Source: Dryococelus australis
Lineage: Eukaryota > Arthropoda > Insecta > Phasmatodea > Phasmatidae
Reading direction: 5' to 3'
NCBI GenBank assembly: GCA_029891345.1
Contig: CM056993.1
Coordinates: 108,181,800-108,245,799, forward strand
DNA: 64,000 nt
A program made the position numbers and the translations under genes. Under the pieces are notes generated by a model. The model had not been told where the DNA came from and searched no databases. It worked only from the letters and a program-made list of their open reading frames with translations. This document shows positions 46,820 to 59,114 of this stretch, piece after piece; positions within the stretch are counted from its first letter, which is position 1; each line of letters begins with the position of its first letter.

Positions 46820-48182
46820 TCCTTCCCTAGTATTCCAATTATAGAATGAAACTGCTTATAAAAGGTTGTATGTAATTTTAGTAATTGCAAACATAATAGT
46901 TGAATTCTAGAAACTGTAAATTAAATTAAATTATTCGTTTGTCTGAATCCGGTAGCGATACAGTAAGCAAATCTAATTGATTTTTCTCCCACAATAATAC
47001 AATTAGGGTCATAATATATGTAAATAGGCTTGTAATGCTGAAAACAGAGAAAAGGAACCACGCTTTATTCACTTACCACACCGCTAGTTGAAATAAATGT
47101 TGTATTACTAACATATAGGACGACATCTTCTATTACTAACATAAAGGACAACATTATTTATTTTAAATAAAATTTTATGAGAGAGTGAGGTAAAATGTGT
47201 GTTTCGGAAAGGCAGTCGACTACAATGGCGTGTTTACAAAAGATACTGGAGACGAGGCTTTCTAAACCCTCTTGGACAAAACCAGGTAGTGGGTGGCCGA
47301 GAACTGAGGACTTGGGGAGCAGTACGAAAGCCAGGTTACAAGTACTGAAGGGGAAAACTTTCGGAGCAACGCGACACAATAAGTCAGCGGCCAAGAGCTT
47401 GGGCCGCACGCGGTAGCTGTGTACGACTCGGGTTAGACGAGAGGAATGAAACGTGTTTCAGAAAATTCCCGCAGCGGGCGTTAGCATCTAGATCTGCTCC
47501 CTTCAACCACCTGCTCCCCCTATCCAGACCCGCCTCTCCCCCCCCCCCCTGTTTACTTCTACTTGAACCACACCTTGCATATGCTGCAGTCGCTTGTACG
47601 ATAGAGCTAGGCGGGAGACTGGACACTTCCCCTACACCTCCTCCTCTTCTACGATTTCAGTCCACCACACGAATTGCTCGTGACTGTCACCTCCAGTAAA
47701 CACCGCACTTCGTGACCTGGCTCACCTAGTCTATCTTTCACAACGTTTACGTTTAGAGCAAGCGGACTTTGTTTACAACACACCATTTAAATTTAAACTC
47801 ACACTATTGCATTGCATTTTAAGCCCAGTTTTTTATTTTGACTAGCAAAAACGATTTGTATAAGAGAAAAAAACTTTACATATTGAGATTTTTTAAAAAT
47901 AATGTGAATTACTCTACTCCATCAAAAATAGTTTATACCATCAAAAATATAAGTAGTAGTGTACACTGTCAAAACATTAAAAAAATGCATTTTACACCGG
48001 CAAAAAATATAAGTAGTAATTGTCAAAATGAAAATAGTTTACACTTTTAAAATTTTTTTTTATAAATTCGATAATGATTTTCATATAAAAACTTATTAGT
48101 GAGGGGAACACTGTTTTACACTTTATATTGAATAATAATAATATTAACTAAAATCACTCGCAAATCTAAATATTAGACATAA

Positions 48183-48281
48183 TACTACTACTGCTGCTGC
48201 TACTACTACTACTGCTGCTGCTACTGCTGCTGCTACTGCTGCTGCTGCTGCTACTACTACCACTACTACTACTGCTACTAA
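48183..48281. repeat. (TAC/TGC)n trinucleotide tract
   Basis: About 33 triplets alternating TAC and TGC. Not inside a credible reading frame. Confidence 0.95.
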
Positions 48282-49066
48282 AATTTACTTAAACATAACA
48301 AAATTTTACTAATTTTTTTTTTAAAACTAAGTCAACTCTATCTACGCATAAAGATAGGACAACTGACCTAGAATGACTGGTAAAACATTTTCCCACATTC
48401 ACAGTTACCCAAACAACATCCCACCCTTAAATCTCTTTTATAAACTACTTACAATTAGATGCCCACACCACCCCAATTCTACATTTCATTTCTTAGATGT
48501 CCTCCATTCATTCATCAGTACAGACATCCTTCTCCAGGCAACTCATTTAGAGCTAATAGGGTAGAGCTATGCACTCTCTAGACATGCTTGACATATTCTG
48601 GCATAGTTCCCTCTCACTTTTTCTTTGCTCCATAATTCATACATCAGTCTTAACCAACATCCCACCCTTGAAAAATCTGAAAAAGTACTAAAAAATACTT
48701 AAAATGTAGCGAAATAAACAAATATTGTAGGTGCGAAGTGATTTGTTATGAAAGTTAATGATTTCATTAAAATTATAAAGACTTGTTAAAAAGTTTAACG
48801 AATTTTATAACATTTCATTCAAATTGCAAAGACTTATTGTAAAAGTTTAACTGAAATTGTATAAACTTGTAATTAAGTTAAGAAAATTTCATTCAAATTG
48901 TAAACAATTTCAATAAAAGAGTTAACTATTGAAAGAAAATTTCATTCTGATTGCAAAGATTTTTGCTATTATTGGAAAAAGTTAACACTAAAATGAATGA
49001 AAATCGCTGTACAAAATTTTAATTAATGAAAAAAACCCTAAAATGTTTGTAAAACTTATTCACTTA

Positions 49067-49487
49067 CATAAAGTTTATAGTAGTGAAGCTGGTGGTTGTT
49101 GGAGGTCTGAACCCAGGTTAGGCGGGCTGAGCGCTAGTCAGCTCAAGAAGGCGAGCGCTGGGTCTCTGCTCCCGCAGGCGGCAGAGTGTAATTCCAAGCA
49201 AGTTCCAGGAGAGTTGCGGCAGAATGGATCCCTTCACCCCCGACGCGGAAGATGTTGGTAGAGCTTAGGAAGCGACAGGTTCCCGAACACGAGTGATTCA
49301 AGCCCTTATCAACGTCGCGAACACCCGACAGCAGCTTCGATTAGCGCACGGGTGGTAGGGGCGGTGCGAGCAGAAACTGGTTCATGGGAGCGTACGATAC
49401 TCTCGCGCACAGCAGCGAGGGAGGACCGGCTCCCCTAGCATTAGCTAAGTAAATGGCGAGCGCCGGCTAGGAGCCTCTATTTATACC
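49067..49487 (-). promoter_or_regulatory. Candidate promoter and leader exon in the element's centre
   Basis: On the minus strand a strong TATA box (GTATAAATAG, 49,478-49,487) precedes a GC-rich segment of about 390 bases without a long frame. The segment ends at a consensus splice donor (ACTTTATGTAAGTGAATAA, donor GT at 49,067). The order TATA, GC-rich leader, GTAAGT fits a first non-coding exon. The nearest minus-strand coding frame downstream is the zinc-finger gene at 46.5-46.8 kb. Confidence 0.4.
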
Positions 49488-50455
49488 CCCACCACCCTCC
49501 CTTGTTGCTAAAATTTATAAGACGCTATTCGTCTCAAACCAACATCAAACGAAAGAATAACGTATTTGAAACATTTTAAGCAAATTTTAACCGAATTTAA
49601 CGCAAATTAAAAAGAATTTATCACACTTTCTAAAATTTTGCGTGTATATGTTTGAATTTAACATTGAATACGTGTATTTATTCGGTTTTAAGCACCTAGA
49701 TTTGGATTACGTTCTTATTTAATGATTTCATATACAAACAATTGTAATTCCTATACTAGCATTTTGCAATACGAGGTGTTTGTAACCAGAATTTAATGCA
49801 TTTTTACTACGATTCAACACTGTCTGCACCCTTTCATGTATACGACCAAATTCCTGTTTTTACTACCATTTATTTATATATTTTAATTACATGATTCGTT
49901 TATTATTCCTTTTATTTAATATGGTTACTGCCTTTCAATCATACATGCCTTAGCCAGGACTCGAAACCAGAAACTAGGTTACAATTAACCATGCCTTGTC
50001 CGGGATGGTATATTATTAAGTTAGTTATGGAAAAGCGGTTAGAATACTATCTTCCAGAACTTTTCCTCTGTCTTTATGTTTTCATTACAACACTAGTACA
50101 TTTTCATTCAACATAGTTTGATAGAAACCAAACCTCTTTTAAATATCTCTCTCTCTGTTGAGAAATTTTTATTCCTCTCATAGGAAACAATTTCACAGTT
50201 ATAAAGGGATTGTATAGATAATAGTAAACATTCATTTTGTAACATATTTTATTGACAATTTTTCCTTCAAAATACCGAACAGAGCTTGTTCCAAAAATTA
50301 GCAAATCATTTTAACAAAACTAAGTATAGGATGTTCCAAAACAGACACAAGTAAGTATAAGAGGTTCAAAAAATTACAGCACGAGCATGTATAGGACGAT
50401 CACAAACGTAGATACCAAAAAACTTTAATACTGGTTGTACATTATTCCTCAAAAT

Positions 50456-50545
50456 CACTTGTCAAAACTATTCCAGAAAATATACTTTATTCCTTGAATA
50501 AGCCTTTTATCCCTCAACACTCCAACCAAATTCAAACAAATTAAT
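50456..50545 (+). repeat. Direct repeat, right copy
   Basis: Same-orientation counterpart of 45,612-45,733, with a single 'gaataagcctt' unit. Confidence 0.7.
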
Positions 50546-50688
50546 TGGTTCGAGAGGAAGACATAATACTTCAAATTGAAACATATTCCTGCCATGCAAT
50601 GTGTACTTGAAATAATTACTTTTTTTGGTCAAGTAGTAGGGTTAACTAAATTTATTATCATACTTCTTAGGTGTTTGCAGATAATACT

Positions 50689-51296
50689 TCATTCGATGTA
50701 GTCTCCTTCCTTAAGTGCTCTTATGATTAACACCATCTCTTTTATTCCGGAATATTCCCCGTGTTTTTTAAACTCCAACAAATGCCCAAGTGTGTCTACA
50801 AGCTCGTTGGAGTCTTGGGAAAATACGTAGTCATTATTCACAGAATTTGTCGAAGGGATGTCTTCAACACTATCACTGACAACGTCACTGTCTTCACCTG
50901 ATGTTTCATCATAAATATCGACTTTACTTTGCTTAGAAAGAGGTATATCGTTACCGACACTGTTCTTTGCAGTTAGTTGTGGTACAGTATGTCGAAAATC
51001 ATTATGTTCACAAGTTAGTGTGTATTTCATAAAATCGGATTCTATTTCATTACTTGTATTCAAGTTAATTCTCTCTCCTTCTATGGTATTATGTAGTGTA
51101 GACGGTACATTTCGTTTCTCAAGAGGAAGATTTTCTTTTTACAGATCTTTACATGACGATTCAAGTTATCCATTCGAGGGAACTGGCAAAAACAGTATTT
51201 GCAGTTAAGAATCATCCGAGAAACTTTATTCAAACATCCGTTCCTTTCATGCCTACGAACATTGTAGGTGAAAGTGTAGATTTTCCGGCAGTATTT
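50689..51296 (-). CDS. Two-finger C2HC protein gene, right-arm copy (frameshift, full C-terminus)
   Basis: Identical to the left-arm copy through both fingers, the TAA in place of the first Cys, and the frameshift. Here the acidic tail continues through VFSQDSNELVDTLGHLLEF and a helix-like end GIKEMVLIIRALKEGDYIE, stopping at 50,689. From memory, a short helix-rich C-terminal module of this kind accompanies zinc fingers in insect PolB-element proteins; unverified. The frameshift is either a fixed mutation, an unrecognised intron, or a translational shift. The sequence lacks a canonical X-XXY-YYZ heptamer. Confidence 0.55.
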
Positions 51297-52155
51297 TTAG
51301 TGTAGTTTATTTGGTGATGGCTCCATTAACATTAAGGTAAATTAAATTAATAATCTTCGGTGTGAGAACGTTTACTTCTGAACAGATGTTCACCTCACAA
51401 TGTCAGAATGACAACTAACTTGTTTCTGTATGAAAGTACTGTTTTAAACAGTATGAGGTTTTATTAATGCCAATAAAAATGTCTTCCGCTTTAATATTTG
51501 TACGTTAACTGCGGAAGTATGGGTAGTAATTCACCATGTGGTTAAATCTAGGTATGTTAGACGGACTACGTCTTTACTTGGTATTCGATTAAAATGAATA
51601 AAGATTAATTGAATTTTAGGAATGTAGAAGGGAGAGATGGGGTTTGGAAGTATTTTGTAAGGAATGATTTAAAGACTGTTTACTAAACGATTGTGTTAGT
51701 CAGAGGCTAGTCTGTTGAGTAACTCATATTGAACTGTGATTGTCTTAACCGTGTTCTGTTTTAAACGTGCGTATATAATACGAATTTCGTTTTTCCCAGT
51801 AATTTTTGTCTGATAATTCGTTATGTCGATTCCATAAGTTGTATGGAATAGTTATTTGTTTCGAGTATCTCTTTATGATGTAAATCATTCGTTGATAGTC
51901 GGAATTTATTATTTTAAATGATGGGGTATACTATTACAAAATTGCAGTAGTTTTCCTTGCTTACATTTATTGAAAATATCGTGGAATTTGACATATTCCA
52001 GTTTTTATAACATTCAATAAAGGCTGGATTCCTGCTATTTCATTAATATTACATCGATGAAGTAGTAATTGTAATAAACTAAGTACATATATATATCTTC
52101 AAATATACACATTTTATGCTAGATTATGTAGTCAAAAATCTCGGCCCGGAAACTT

Positions 52156-52230
<75 letters not shown>
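52156..52230. repeat. (GA)n microsatellite
   Basis: About 75 bp, counterpart of the longer (CT)n in the left arm. Confidence 0.95.
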
Positions 52231-52234
<4 letters not shown>

Positions 52235-52805
52235 AATTGAAACTTTGGTAATAAGTAAATTTTAGTGTCTTAGAGAAGTCTATAAATAAAATACGTATTT
52301 TTATTTGCTATACACATATATTTAAATGTTTGGATATGTATGCACATCTCATGTCTCCCATCGTAATAGTTGAAACTTTCGTAAATGTGATACTTGTTTG
52401 AAAAAAATGGTGTTCTTTAACTCCCCATATATTTAGCGTGTGAAAATATCTCTTGTAGTTAGTTATAGTTTCCTCGACTAACTGTAATAAGTTGAATGGA
52501 AAACGGGATAAAATGCCTGCAAAGTTTACAGGATTAAACTTAAAAACAGGTTACTAGGAAAGGTTTATAAATTGTGATTGAAATTAATTATATTAAAAAT
52601 CATTTCTTGGATTAAAATATAATATTTCTTAATTTCGGGATTAAAATATTCGGTAAGACTGAATTCCTCGTGTTGAGGAATATAATTTTTATCAGCAGTA
52701 CTTGGGTAGCAAATTTTATTTCACTGGAAGTAATCCCTTGCTTATCGAAAAATAGGAGAAACTTTCCTTTCTGAACAAGTCAACGGACAGGCGAAAGTGA
52801 AAGTT

Positions 52806-53741
52806 TGGCGAGTGGAAAAAGAGGGGTTTGGGGAGGGGGACTTTGCAAGCAAGTCAGTGCTTTCGGGTTGGTTCAAAATTCGCTGTCCCGATGGGGTGTT
52901 TGGCAGGTGGAGAGTCTGCGATGTGGTGCACTAAGACACGTTCGGTGAGGGAGGGGGACTTAGCAAAGGCAGACTGTGTTCCAGCTAACCGAAAATACGT
53001 TCTGGACTATGGAGTTGGAGGAGGGAGGGTTGCAGTGAGGAGCTTTGTTACCACGTATCGCTGGCTGTCGCCATCTTTAGTTTGACGACAAGCTTTGTCA
53101 TGGATACACGCACCACCCGCGTTCGGAATTCTGACGGGGTCCTGTGGGATGATACAGGGTTAGCTGACCCACGGCCAGCAGGCTTCGGAGAGCGTAGACC
53201 CTAGACATATCATACGCCTGACTGCTAGCCACGATTCTCGGTAAGCGATATTATATGCTCCGGGTTCACATCTAGCTCGACATATCTGCTCGCAGTCTTC
53301 GTACCAATATTTTTCAATGCTTTTGATAAGCATTGATTTATTTAGAAAAAAATTTCGTGTGTGTTAAGACCGAATCGATATGCTGCATTTGTGTTAAGTA
53401 ACTTAATATTGGTTTTCATAGCTTTTCTTCGAGGAAGTTTGTATACTCATATCGTTTGGTTACATCGTGATTATATTTTCTCATTAAGTAGGTGCGATTA
53501 CCATTTTTAAGTTAATCTTCGTCAATATTATATCGTCGGCTTTTACACGAGCCGAACCTCGCGCTAATTTTAAATGGAAGTTAAAATTGAAAGTGAATTC
53601 TTCTTCTTATGAATAGGAACATTTTTTATTCGCAGTGGTAAACCAGTTCTCTGGATATGTTGTTAAATATTGTGAGTGAATTATTTATTTATTTATTTTT
53701 CCCAGGGAAGTGAAATTGTGAATTTCAAAAATGGCAATGTG
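52806..53741 (+). promoter_or_regulatory. Candidate outward leader exons, right arm
   Basis: A GC-richer segment (about 52,806-53,240) ends at a good donor (ATTCTCGGTAAGCGAT). Then 53,706-53,741 is a 36-base mini-exon between a pyrimidine-rich acceptor (ATTTATTTTTCCCAG) and a perfect GTAAGT donor, and it contains ATGGCAATGTG. Transcription would run toward the element end. An 85-codon frame in the GC-rich part (52,828-53,085) is duplicated in the other arm and has no known domain. No clear third exon was found. Confidence 0.3.
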
Positions 53742-55273
53742 GTAAGTTTTTTTTTTTTTTTTAATTTCATGTGAAATGTTCAGAAAGACTTGACTATATT
53801 GTTCGTGGATAGTAACTCATTAATATTAGATTGATAAGGAAATATAAACCCTTTAATTAGTAAACAGCGTATTTTATATTGATTTGTGATGTAAAATTTT
53901 AATGTCGAGGAGTTTCCCCCATAACGTCATTTGACATTGCCTCTGTTATAACACACAGCTTATAGGCCGACATAATGCTATGCTGAACTCATTCCTACAT
54001 CAGACTCCACAACGAACGGACATGTTTTAAAATCATTTATGGTATGTGTACAAATAATATGGAGATGTACGTGTATGTCTATTACGCTATTGTGTCTGGT
54101 TAAAATGTGATTCGTAGGGAAACAGTATATGTTTGACGTATAATTCAAAATGCGAGTTTGGAAATCTTTATTTTTCCGTGTTAAGTGGAAGAGCTAAACC
54201 ATTCCGTATTGTGAAAAGTTGTATGTTGTACTGTATCCAATCAGTTCGTTAGTAAGTTTGCGTATTTTGAATATGTGGTGTATTCCATCTTTAGGTTATC
54301 AGAATGGGCGGTAAACCAGTTTTCTAGGGAAATAATTCGTAAATATAAGTTTGATCTATTCACGTAGTTGTGTATTCAACTAGGCCGCAAGCTCCACGTC
54401 CATAAGCCATTCCTTAACTGACCTCACGGCCGGACAGACGTGTTTTGGAAGAGTTGCCTGTGCGATTTTATTATTTTTATTCAAGTAGTGTAATTTATAT
54501 ATTAGTACATGCATCATAAACATAATTTTTATCCATTTGTCACGTAGTTGTGTTCGTTAAGAGTTTATTCTTTATACTTCTTCAGCCGTTCAATTAATTT
54601 CCAGACGCTTATCTAATCAGACGGGGTAGATTTCATTTCCCAGAAATACGTACTATGAGTCATTCATTCTGCAATCTACCAGACCCAACGGACGTATATT
54701 AAAATCATTTTATTTCTTTCCATAGCCTGGGTACGTTATAGTTTAATGCTCCCACACTTCTCTAGTGTGTTAACTGTGTCGTATTCTCTTTCTGTTTAAT
54801 TACTATAACCAAAAAAAGTCGCTCTTCTCCCGTAAACATTTAAGACCCCCCCCCCCCCAAATGCTTATGCCACTCTTGCACAAAACTCAACACATATATA
54901 CCCCTTCCCCCAGCACATCACACCCCCATACAACGCGAGAGCCCCAAGGGCAAGGACGTGCCAGAGCAGCTCCCATCCCAAGAACGAAAGAAAATTAAGT
55001 ACACCAAACATATACAATTAAAAAATCCAATAAATAAATCGAAACTTTTTCATCAAAGGAATTTGATCAGATTTCTGTGATTAAATAATCCGATCAAATC
55101 GGATTATGTTACGGATTAACGAAAAAATTTCATCGGGTTAAAATCGGATTAACATTTTTGATCGGATTAAGAATTAATCCGATTAATTTCATATAAAAGG
55201 GTTAATCAGATTAATAAAAGCGGCATCCCCTTTGATCTGAAACCCTCCCCTCCCCTCTCCTGTACTTACTACT

Positions 55274-55279
55274 AACATC
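55274..55279. repeat. Right 6-bp target-site duplication
   Basis: AACATC directly follows the TACTACT terminus and pairs with AACAGC at the left end. Confidence 0.65.
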
Positions 55280-55500
55280 TGGTGCAGTCTGAGCACTAAC
55301 GTTATTGTTGATTCTTTATTGGCTGTCTGAAGCATTTGATTACCCATTTTTATAGCATTCTTTGTGCACTAGACTCACAATTCGTCTACGCTCCCGGGTT
55401 GGATGTACCCTCGGACGCCCAGATTGACGCTTACTTTCTGTTGCACGTCTCTTCGCATTTGTTACTGATTGCATTTACTGTAGTGTTGCTGAAAAAAGTT
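55280..55500 (-). pseudogene. Tc1-like transposase, N-terminal half (split gene)
   Basis: The minus strand encodes GRPRVHPTRERRRIVSLVHK then ECYKNG and NNNVSAQT, the paired-like HTH region of Tc1 transposases with its GRPR hook, ending at the element's target duplication. The matching C-terminal half begins at 40,949 in the same orientation. A stop within 'NG.SNASD' and a shift near the junction show it had decayed or has since decayed. Confidence 0.7.
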
Positions 55501-55515
55501 CGTCTTCAATCTTGC

Positions 55516-55770
55516 GAGGGGCCGTGGTGGCTGAGCGGTTAGCCTTCTCCCTTCCCACCAAGGCGAGCCGAATTCAATCCCCGTTCGGATCACTCCCGTG
55601 TTTTCGCATGTGGGTCGTGCTGGAGGTGCCGCTGGTCTGCGGGTTCTCTCGGGGATCTACCGTTTCCCCCTCTCTTTCATTCCGGCTCTGCTCCATACTC
55701 TCCTCAATAGCCTTCATCGGCTCTCAAGACCTCTTTGTTAAGAGCCGCCCAAATATCTTCAGTCACTTCA
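55516..55770 (+). mobile_element. tRNA-headed SINE, copy 2
   Basis: It starts GGGCCGTGGTGGCTGAGCGG, with A-box TGGCTGAGCGG. A degenerate B-box (GAGCCGAATTCAATCC) lies about 35 bases on. The body is shared with 5,150-5,445 ('ttttcgcatgtggg', 'gccgctggtctgcgggtt', 'catcggctctcaagacctct'). It ends near 'cttcagtc' with no poly-A. It is inserted beside the Tc1 N-terminal relic. Confidence 0.8.
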
Positions 55771-58715
55771 GTCTTGTTGTGGACGGTACAGAAATATGTT
55801 ACGAATAGTCATTTTGCGGAAAATTACTTGTCCCCGTATGTAATTTCATTTAGCGAAAACGGCATTTCATGATCTGCAACTGTTTCGAAATTTTGGGAGT
55901 GTCCATGTTAGGCGGGCCACTCTGTATATGGTTCTCAGTACAAGTAGACCAGTCAATTTTTTTAAAATCGCTTTTTCCTAATACTATGAAATAATTAAGA
56001 AAGAAATGTGACTATGATCAGTACTTAACATCAACTAACTTAAATTGATATGCCAAAAATAACTTAGTATTTATATTAAATATATTAAAAAATTATACAT
56101 GGTTCACTTGAATAAATGATGCCTAATTACTTTTAAGCTCACTTTTTTTCTTTAGACTAACTTCACGGGCGTGATATAGTTGTGCACTGAATCCTCCGCG
56201 TGTGAAAAGTAAATCTGAACTGGAACAAATTTCTTCTGGACAGTACATGCGCCACTGTATGAATCTTGTTAACCTGGCATGGTACCATATTTTTATTTTC
56301 CGACGAGTGATGCACACAAATTGTTTACCGAAGCGGTTACAGCACATCACGCCGGTGGAAGGCGCATGCCTTAACCGAGCACATACCGCCGTTGCACCAC
56401 AACTCCGTTAGGAACACATGCCAAAAATCTAAAGCTCATTGTCTACAGTGTACCTTTGTACTCTTTGTCTGCACCCGCGTCTACTGATCTTGGCCTTACA
56501 TTATTTTTTGCGCACCAGCTATTCTTACGAAACTCATTTTATACGGAATTAACAGGGCTGGATTTTGATCCTAAAGCGGATATTACTCGATACATGCAGC
56601 CGTGCTTGGTTCTTGTACAAGCTTCAAGCCCTGGTGCACGAGCCGGTATACTAGCCGCTATATGAGCCGCCATGTCAGATTCATATTACAGGACAGAAGT
56701 TAGCGTACTAACATTTGGCACCCTCGCTAGGCCTCGGTGGGTGCGCAGTGTGTGGTTTGTAGTAAATATGAACCTCATTTGTAGAACTGCTACCAGTTAG
56801 TTACTTGCGTAGGCCTATTAATAAACTAGCTAGCACATCTTAATATTGCTATATTACTGTTCGCCTTGAACATAAAGTGATTGCTTACTAGTATAGTTCT
56901 ATTCGTTTTCTTGAAAATGAATTCGTCACTAGAGTAAGACTGTGTTATTTTTCATTTTGACGATTCAGATTCGTTACGTCCGACGGAATTTTGAACTCAC
57001 TCCTATCAGGTATGCTTGTGTAGCGGACGCCGTAATTTTATCACTATACTACCAGTTCAAACATCAGTTTTTAAGTTTATATATGTATTAGACACGGTAA
57101 ATTGTTCGAATTAATGTTTTCATAGAGTAGGTAATGTTGTAAGTATTTAGAACGGTTTTAAACAGCTATAAGTTTCCATAGCCAGTATTATTCGTCGTTG
57201 TCGTATTCTAAATATATTTGAAAGAGTTTCAACCTCACGGATGTATAATCAAGATGGAGGCGTACTTTTCGGTTTCTTCATAAACTAGTTTCAAGTAGTA
57301 GCCACGGGGAGCGCCCTACACTCTGAAACTGCGACGTGATTCGCCTGGTACAATAGTCGGTGTGGTATATCCACGAAAAATAGGACGTGTCTAATTACCA
57401 AATCTGGCCGTAGAAGGCGGGAAATGCCATGACAGGTGCAACACTAGCCCGTATAACGGCCTGTATGGCGTACCTTGCACAACCTTTTACGGAACCTGGT
57501 ATCGTGTAATATCGCCTTAAGGGGGGCCTGGAGCACAAATTCGACGGGTCCCTCAAGACTATAAAATCAAAGCAAAAAAATACTATACACGATTTTTTGC
57601 TTGTAATTGGAACTAACATATTGTATACGAAGAAATAGCACATCATATTTAACGTCTTCTGTAGACACCTGGCATACGTATAACCTGAGACTTCCCCATA
57701 CCGCACCATCCTTGAAATAATATTGACACTGAAAAAAACAGTTCGCCTAATCCAGCATGCGCTAAACACAGTCGTTTATAGGCCATAGTTCAAGAACGAT
57801 GCATACACAGATACAGTATGTAATTATTATTATTATTTTTATTTTATATATTTTTTTCACCAACTGGCCAACAGAACAAAGCCAACGACTATACAATAGT
57901 ATTTTTTGGTTGGAGTATTGGAAAGCTGCACCAGCATCAGCTTCGGATGGGGTTGGAAATGCACTTAACTCGTAGGTGTTCTCGACAAATGTGTATTCAA
58001 CCAGCCTGCACTGTACCACATTTATAAGCGACTGAATGGCAATTGTAGTGGCTGTCAAAGCAGTACGTCGGATGGTAACAGACGACACATGCCATCAGGG
58101 ACGTCGCCCACTGTCAAGGTGGCAAGTTGGATTGTCTGCAGTGCGGCGGGAGTTTTGAAATATTGATTAATTTTATCCTTACAGAACTGCTGTAGTATGT
58201 TTCCGGATATTGGTTCCTGTAATTACCGTATGACGCAGTCGTTTCACTGTAGGTGACCTAGTTAGGAACGGGAGCAACAACAGGAACAGTTTATTTCGCG
58301 TGATATCACCATTGTGTAATTACTTAACCATATAAATATTTTTTTTTTTTTTTTCATCTACGGCCATTTAGAATTGAGGCTCAGGTTTCTCCGCAACTGC
58401 AGGCAAAAACAAGGTCGCCTGGAAGTTTTGGCGAAATTTCATTAATGTTGTCCTATGAAAAAGAAAGTTCGGGTTTTCGCTGATAAGACAAAAACATTAC
58501 AGGCTTACAAAATGTATAGAAATGATAGTAAATATTTTTTAACCCTAACTTAACGACCTTTATATGTGATACATTTTGTATATAGGGCCTAGGAGTAGCC
58601 GGGGCGTGCCGGTTCTAGATGTGATATAGTCCCATAAGATTAACCTAGCACCACAACTGCCACACCACCACACCGCCAATGACGTCCATCTGCAAACACC
58701 ACCACTTAGCACCTC
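55771..58715. other. No gene; tRNA-like relic
   Basis: About 56,992-57,066 (minus strand) reads TGGTAGTATAGTGATAAAAT, A-box-like, and GTGAGTTCAAAATTCC, B-box-like, at tRNA spacing, without a good acceptor stem. A second A-box-like TGGTGCAACGG lies near 56,395. Frames of 108-124 codons on the minus strand at 57,395-58,088 show no recognisable domain. Confidence 0.35.
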
Positions 58716-59040
58716 ACATAACATAGACACCGTACCCGACATACAACATAATGGTAAGGTCATTTAGGCCCTAAACCCTCTGGCAAAAATTTAGTTTGAG
58801 TTAAGCCCTTTTGTAAAATGTCATTTCCTAACCGTTGAAGATGCAGTAATCAAATTCATAACGTAGGCATCGTATCCGATATCCAACACAATGGTAAAGT
58901 CATTTAGGCCTTAAGCCCTTTCTGACAAGGTCAATTATGCCTTAATCCCTTTTATAAGCATACTAACTCATAATACTCATCTACCAAAGCTACAAACATC
59001 AAATTCATAACATACACATCAACCCCAACAACAAACAAGA
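58716..59040 (+). repeat. Tandem repeat, about 140-bp unit, 2-3 copies
   Basis: 'cataacatagacaccgtacc' with 'ggtaaggtcatttaggccct' recurs as 'cataacgtaggcatcgtatc' with 'ggtaaagtcatttaggcctt' about 139 bp on. A third partial start ('cataacatacacatcaaccc') lies near 59,005. The plus strand is G-poor. Confidence 0.65.
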
Positions 59041-59114
59041 CGAGGGCACACACACCTACAGCCCTTTCATACACATAGTTAGTCATAAACCCACCAAGTA
59101 CATACTCAAGGACA

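Larger units (their letters stand above)
45608..50714. other. Unique centre of the 14.3-kb element
   Basis: It holds the minus-strand zinc-finger gene at 46,511-46,819, a candidate promoter and leader at 49,067-49,487, a trinucleotide tract, and a direct repeat near both ends (45,612-45,733 and 50,456-50,545). 47,170-47,640 is GC-richer with short frames of no recognisable family. Other stretches (46,830-47,150, 47,700-49,000, 49,500-50,450) are AT-rich with no feature seen. Confidence 0.5.
50715..55273 (-). repeat. Right inverted arm of the 14.3-kb element
   Basis: Mirror of the left arm. The core 50,827-54,810 is near-identical to it. The outer 54,811-55,273 aligns with many substitutions and indels (roughly four in five bases match by eye). 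AT-rich blocks with 'atcggatta' repeats fill the terminal 250 bp of both arms. Confidence 0.85.

Noticed and set aside
48183-48281. Trinucleotide run as a polyamino-acid coding exon
   Set aside because: Mixed TAC/TGC triplets with stops close by in the relevant frames; a simple repeat.
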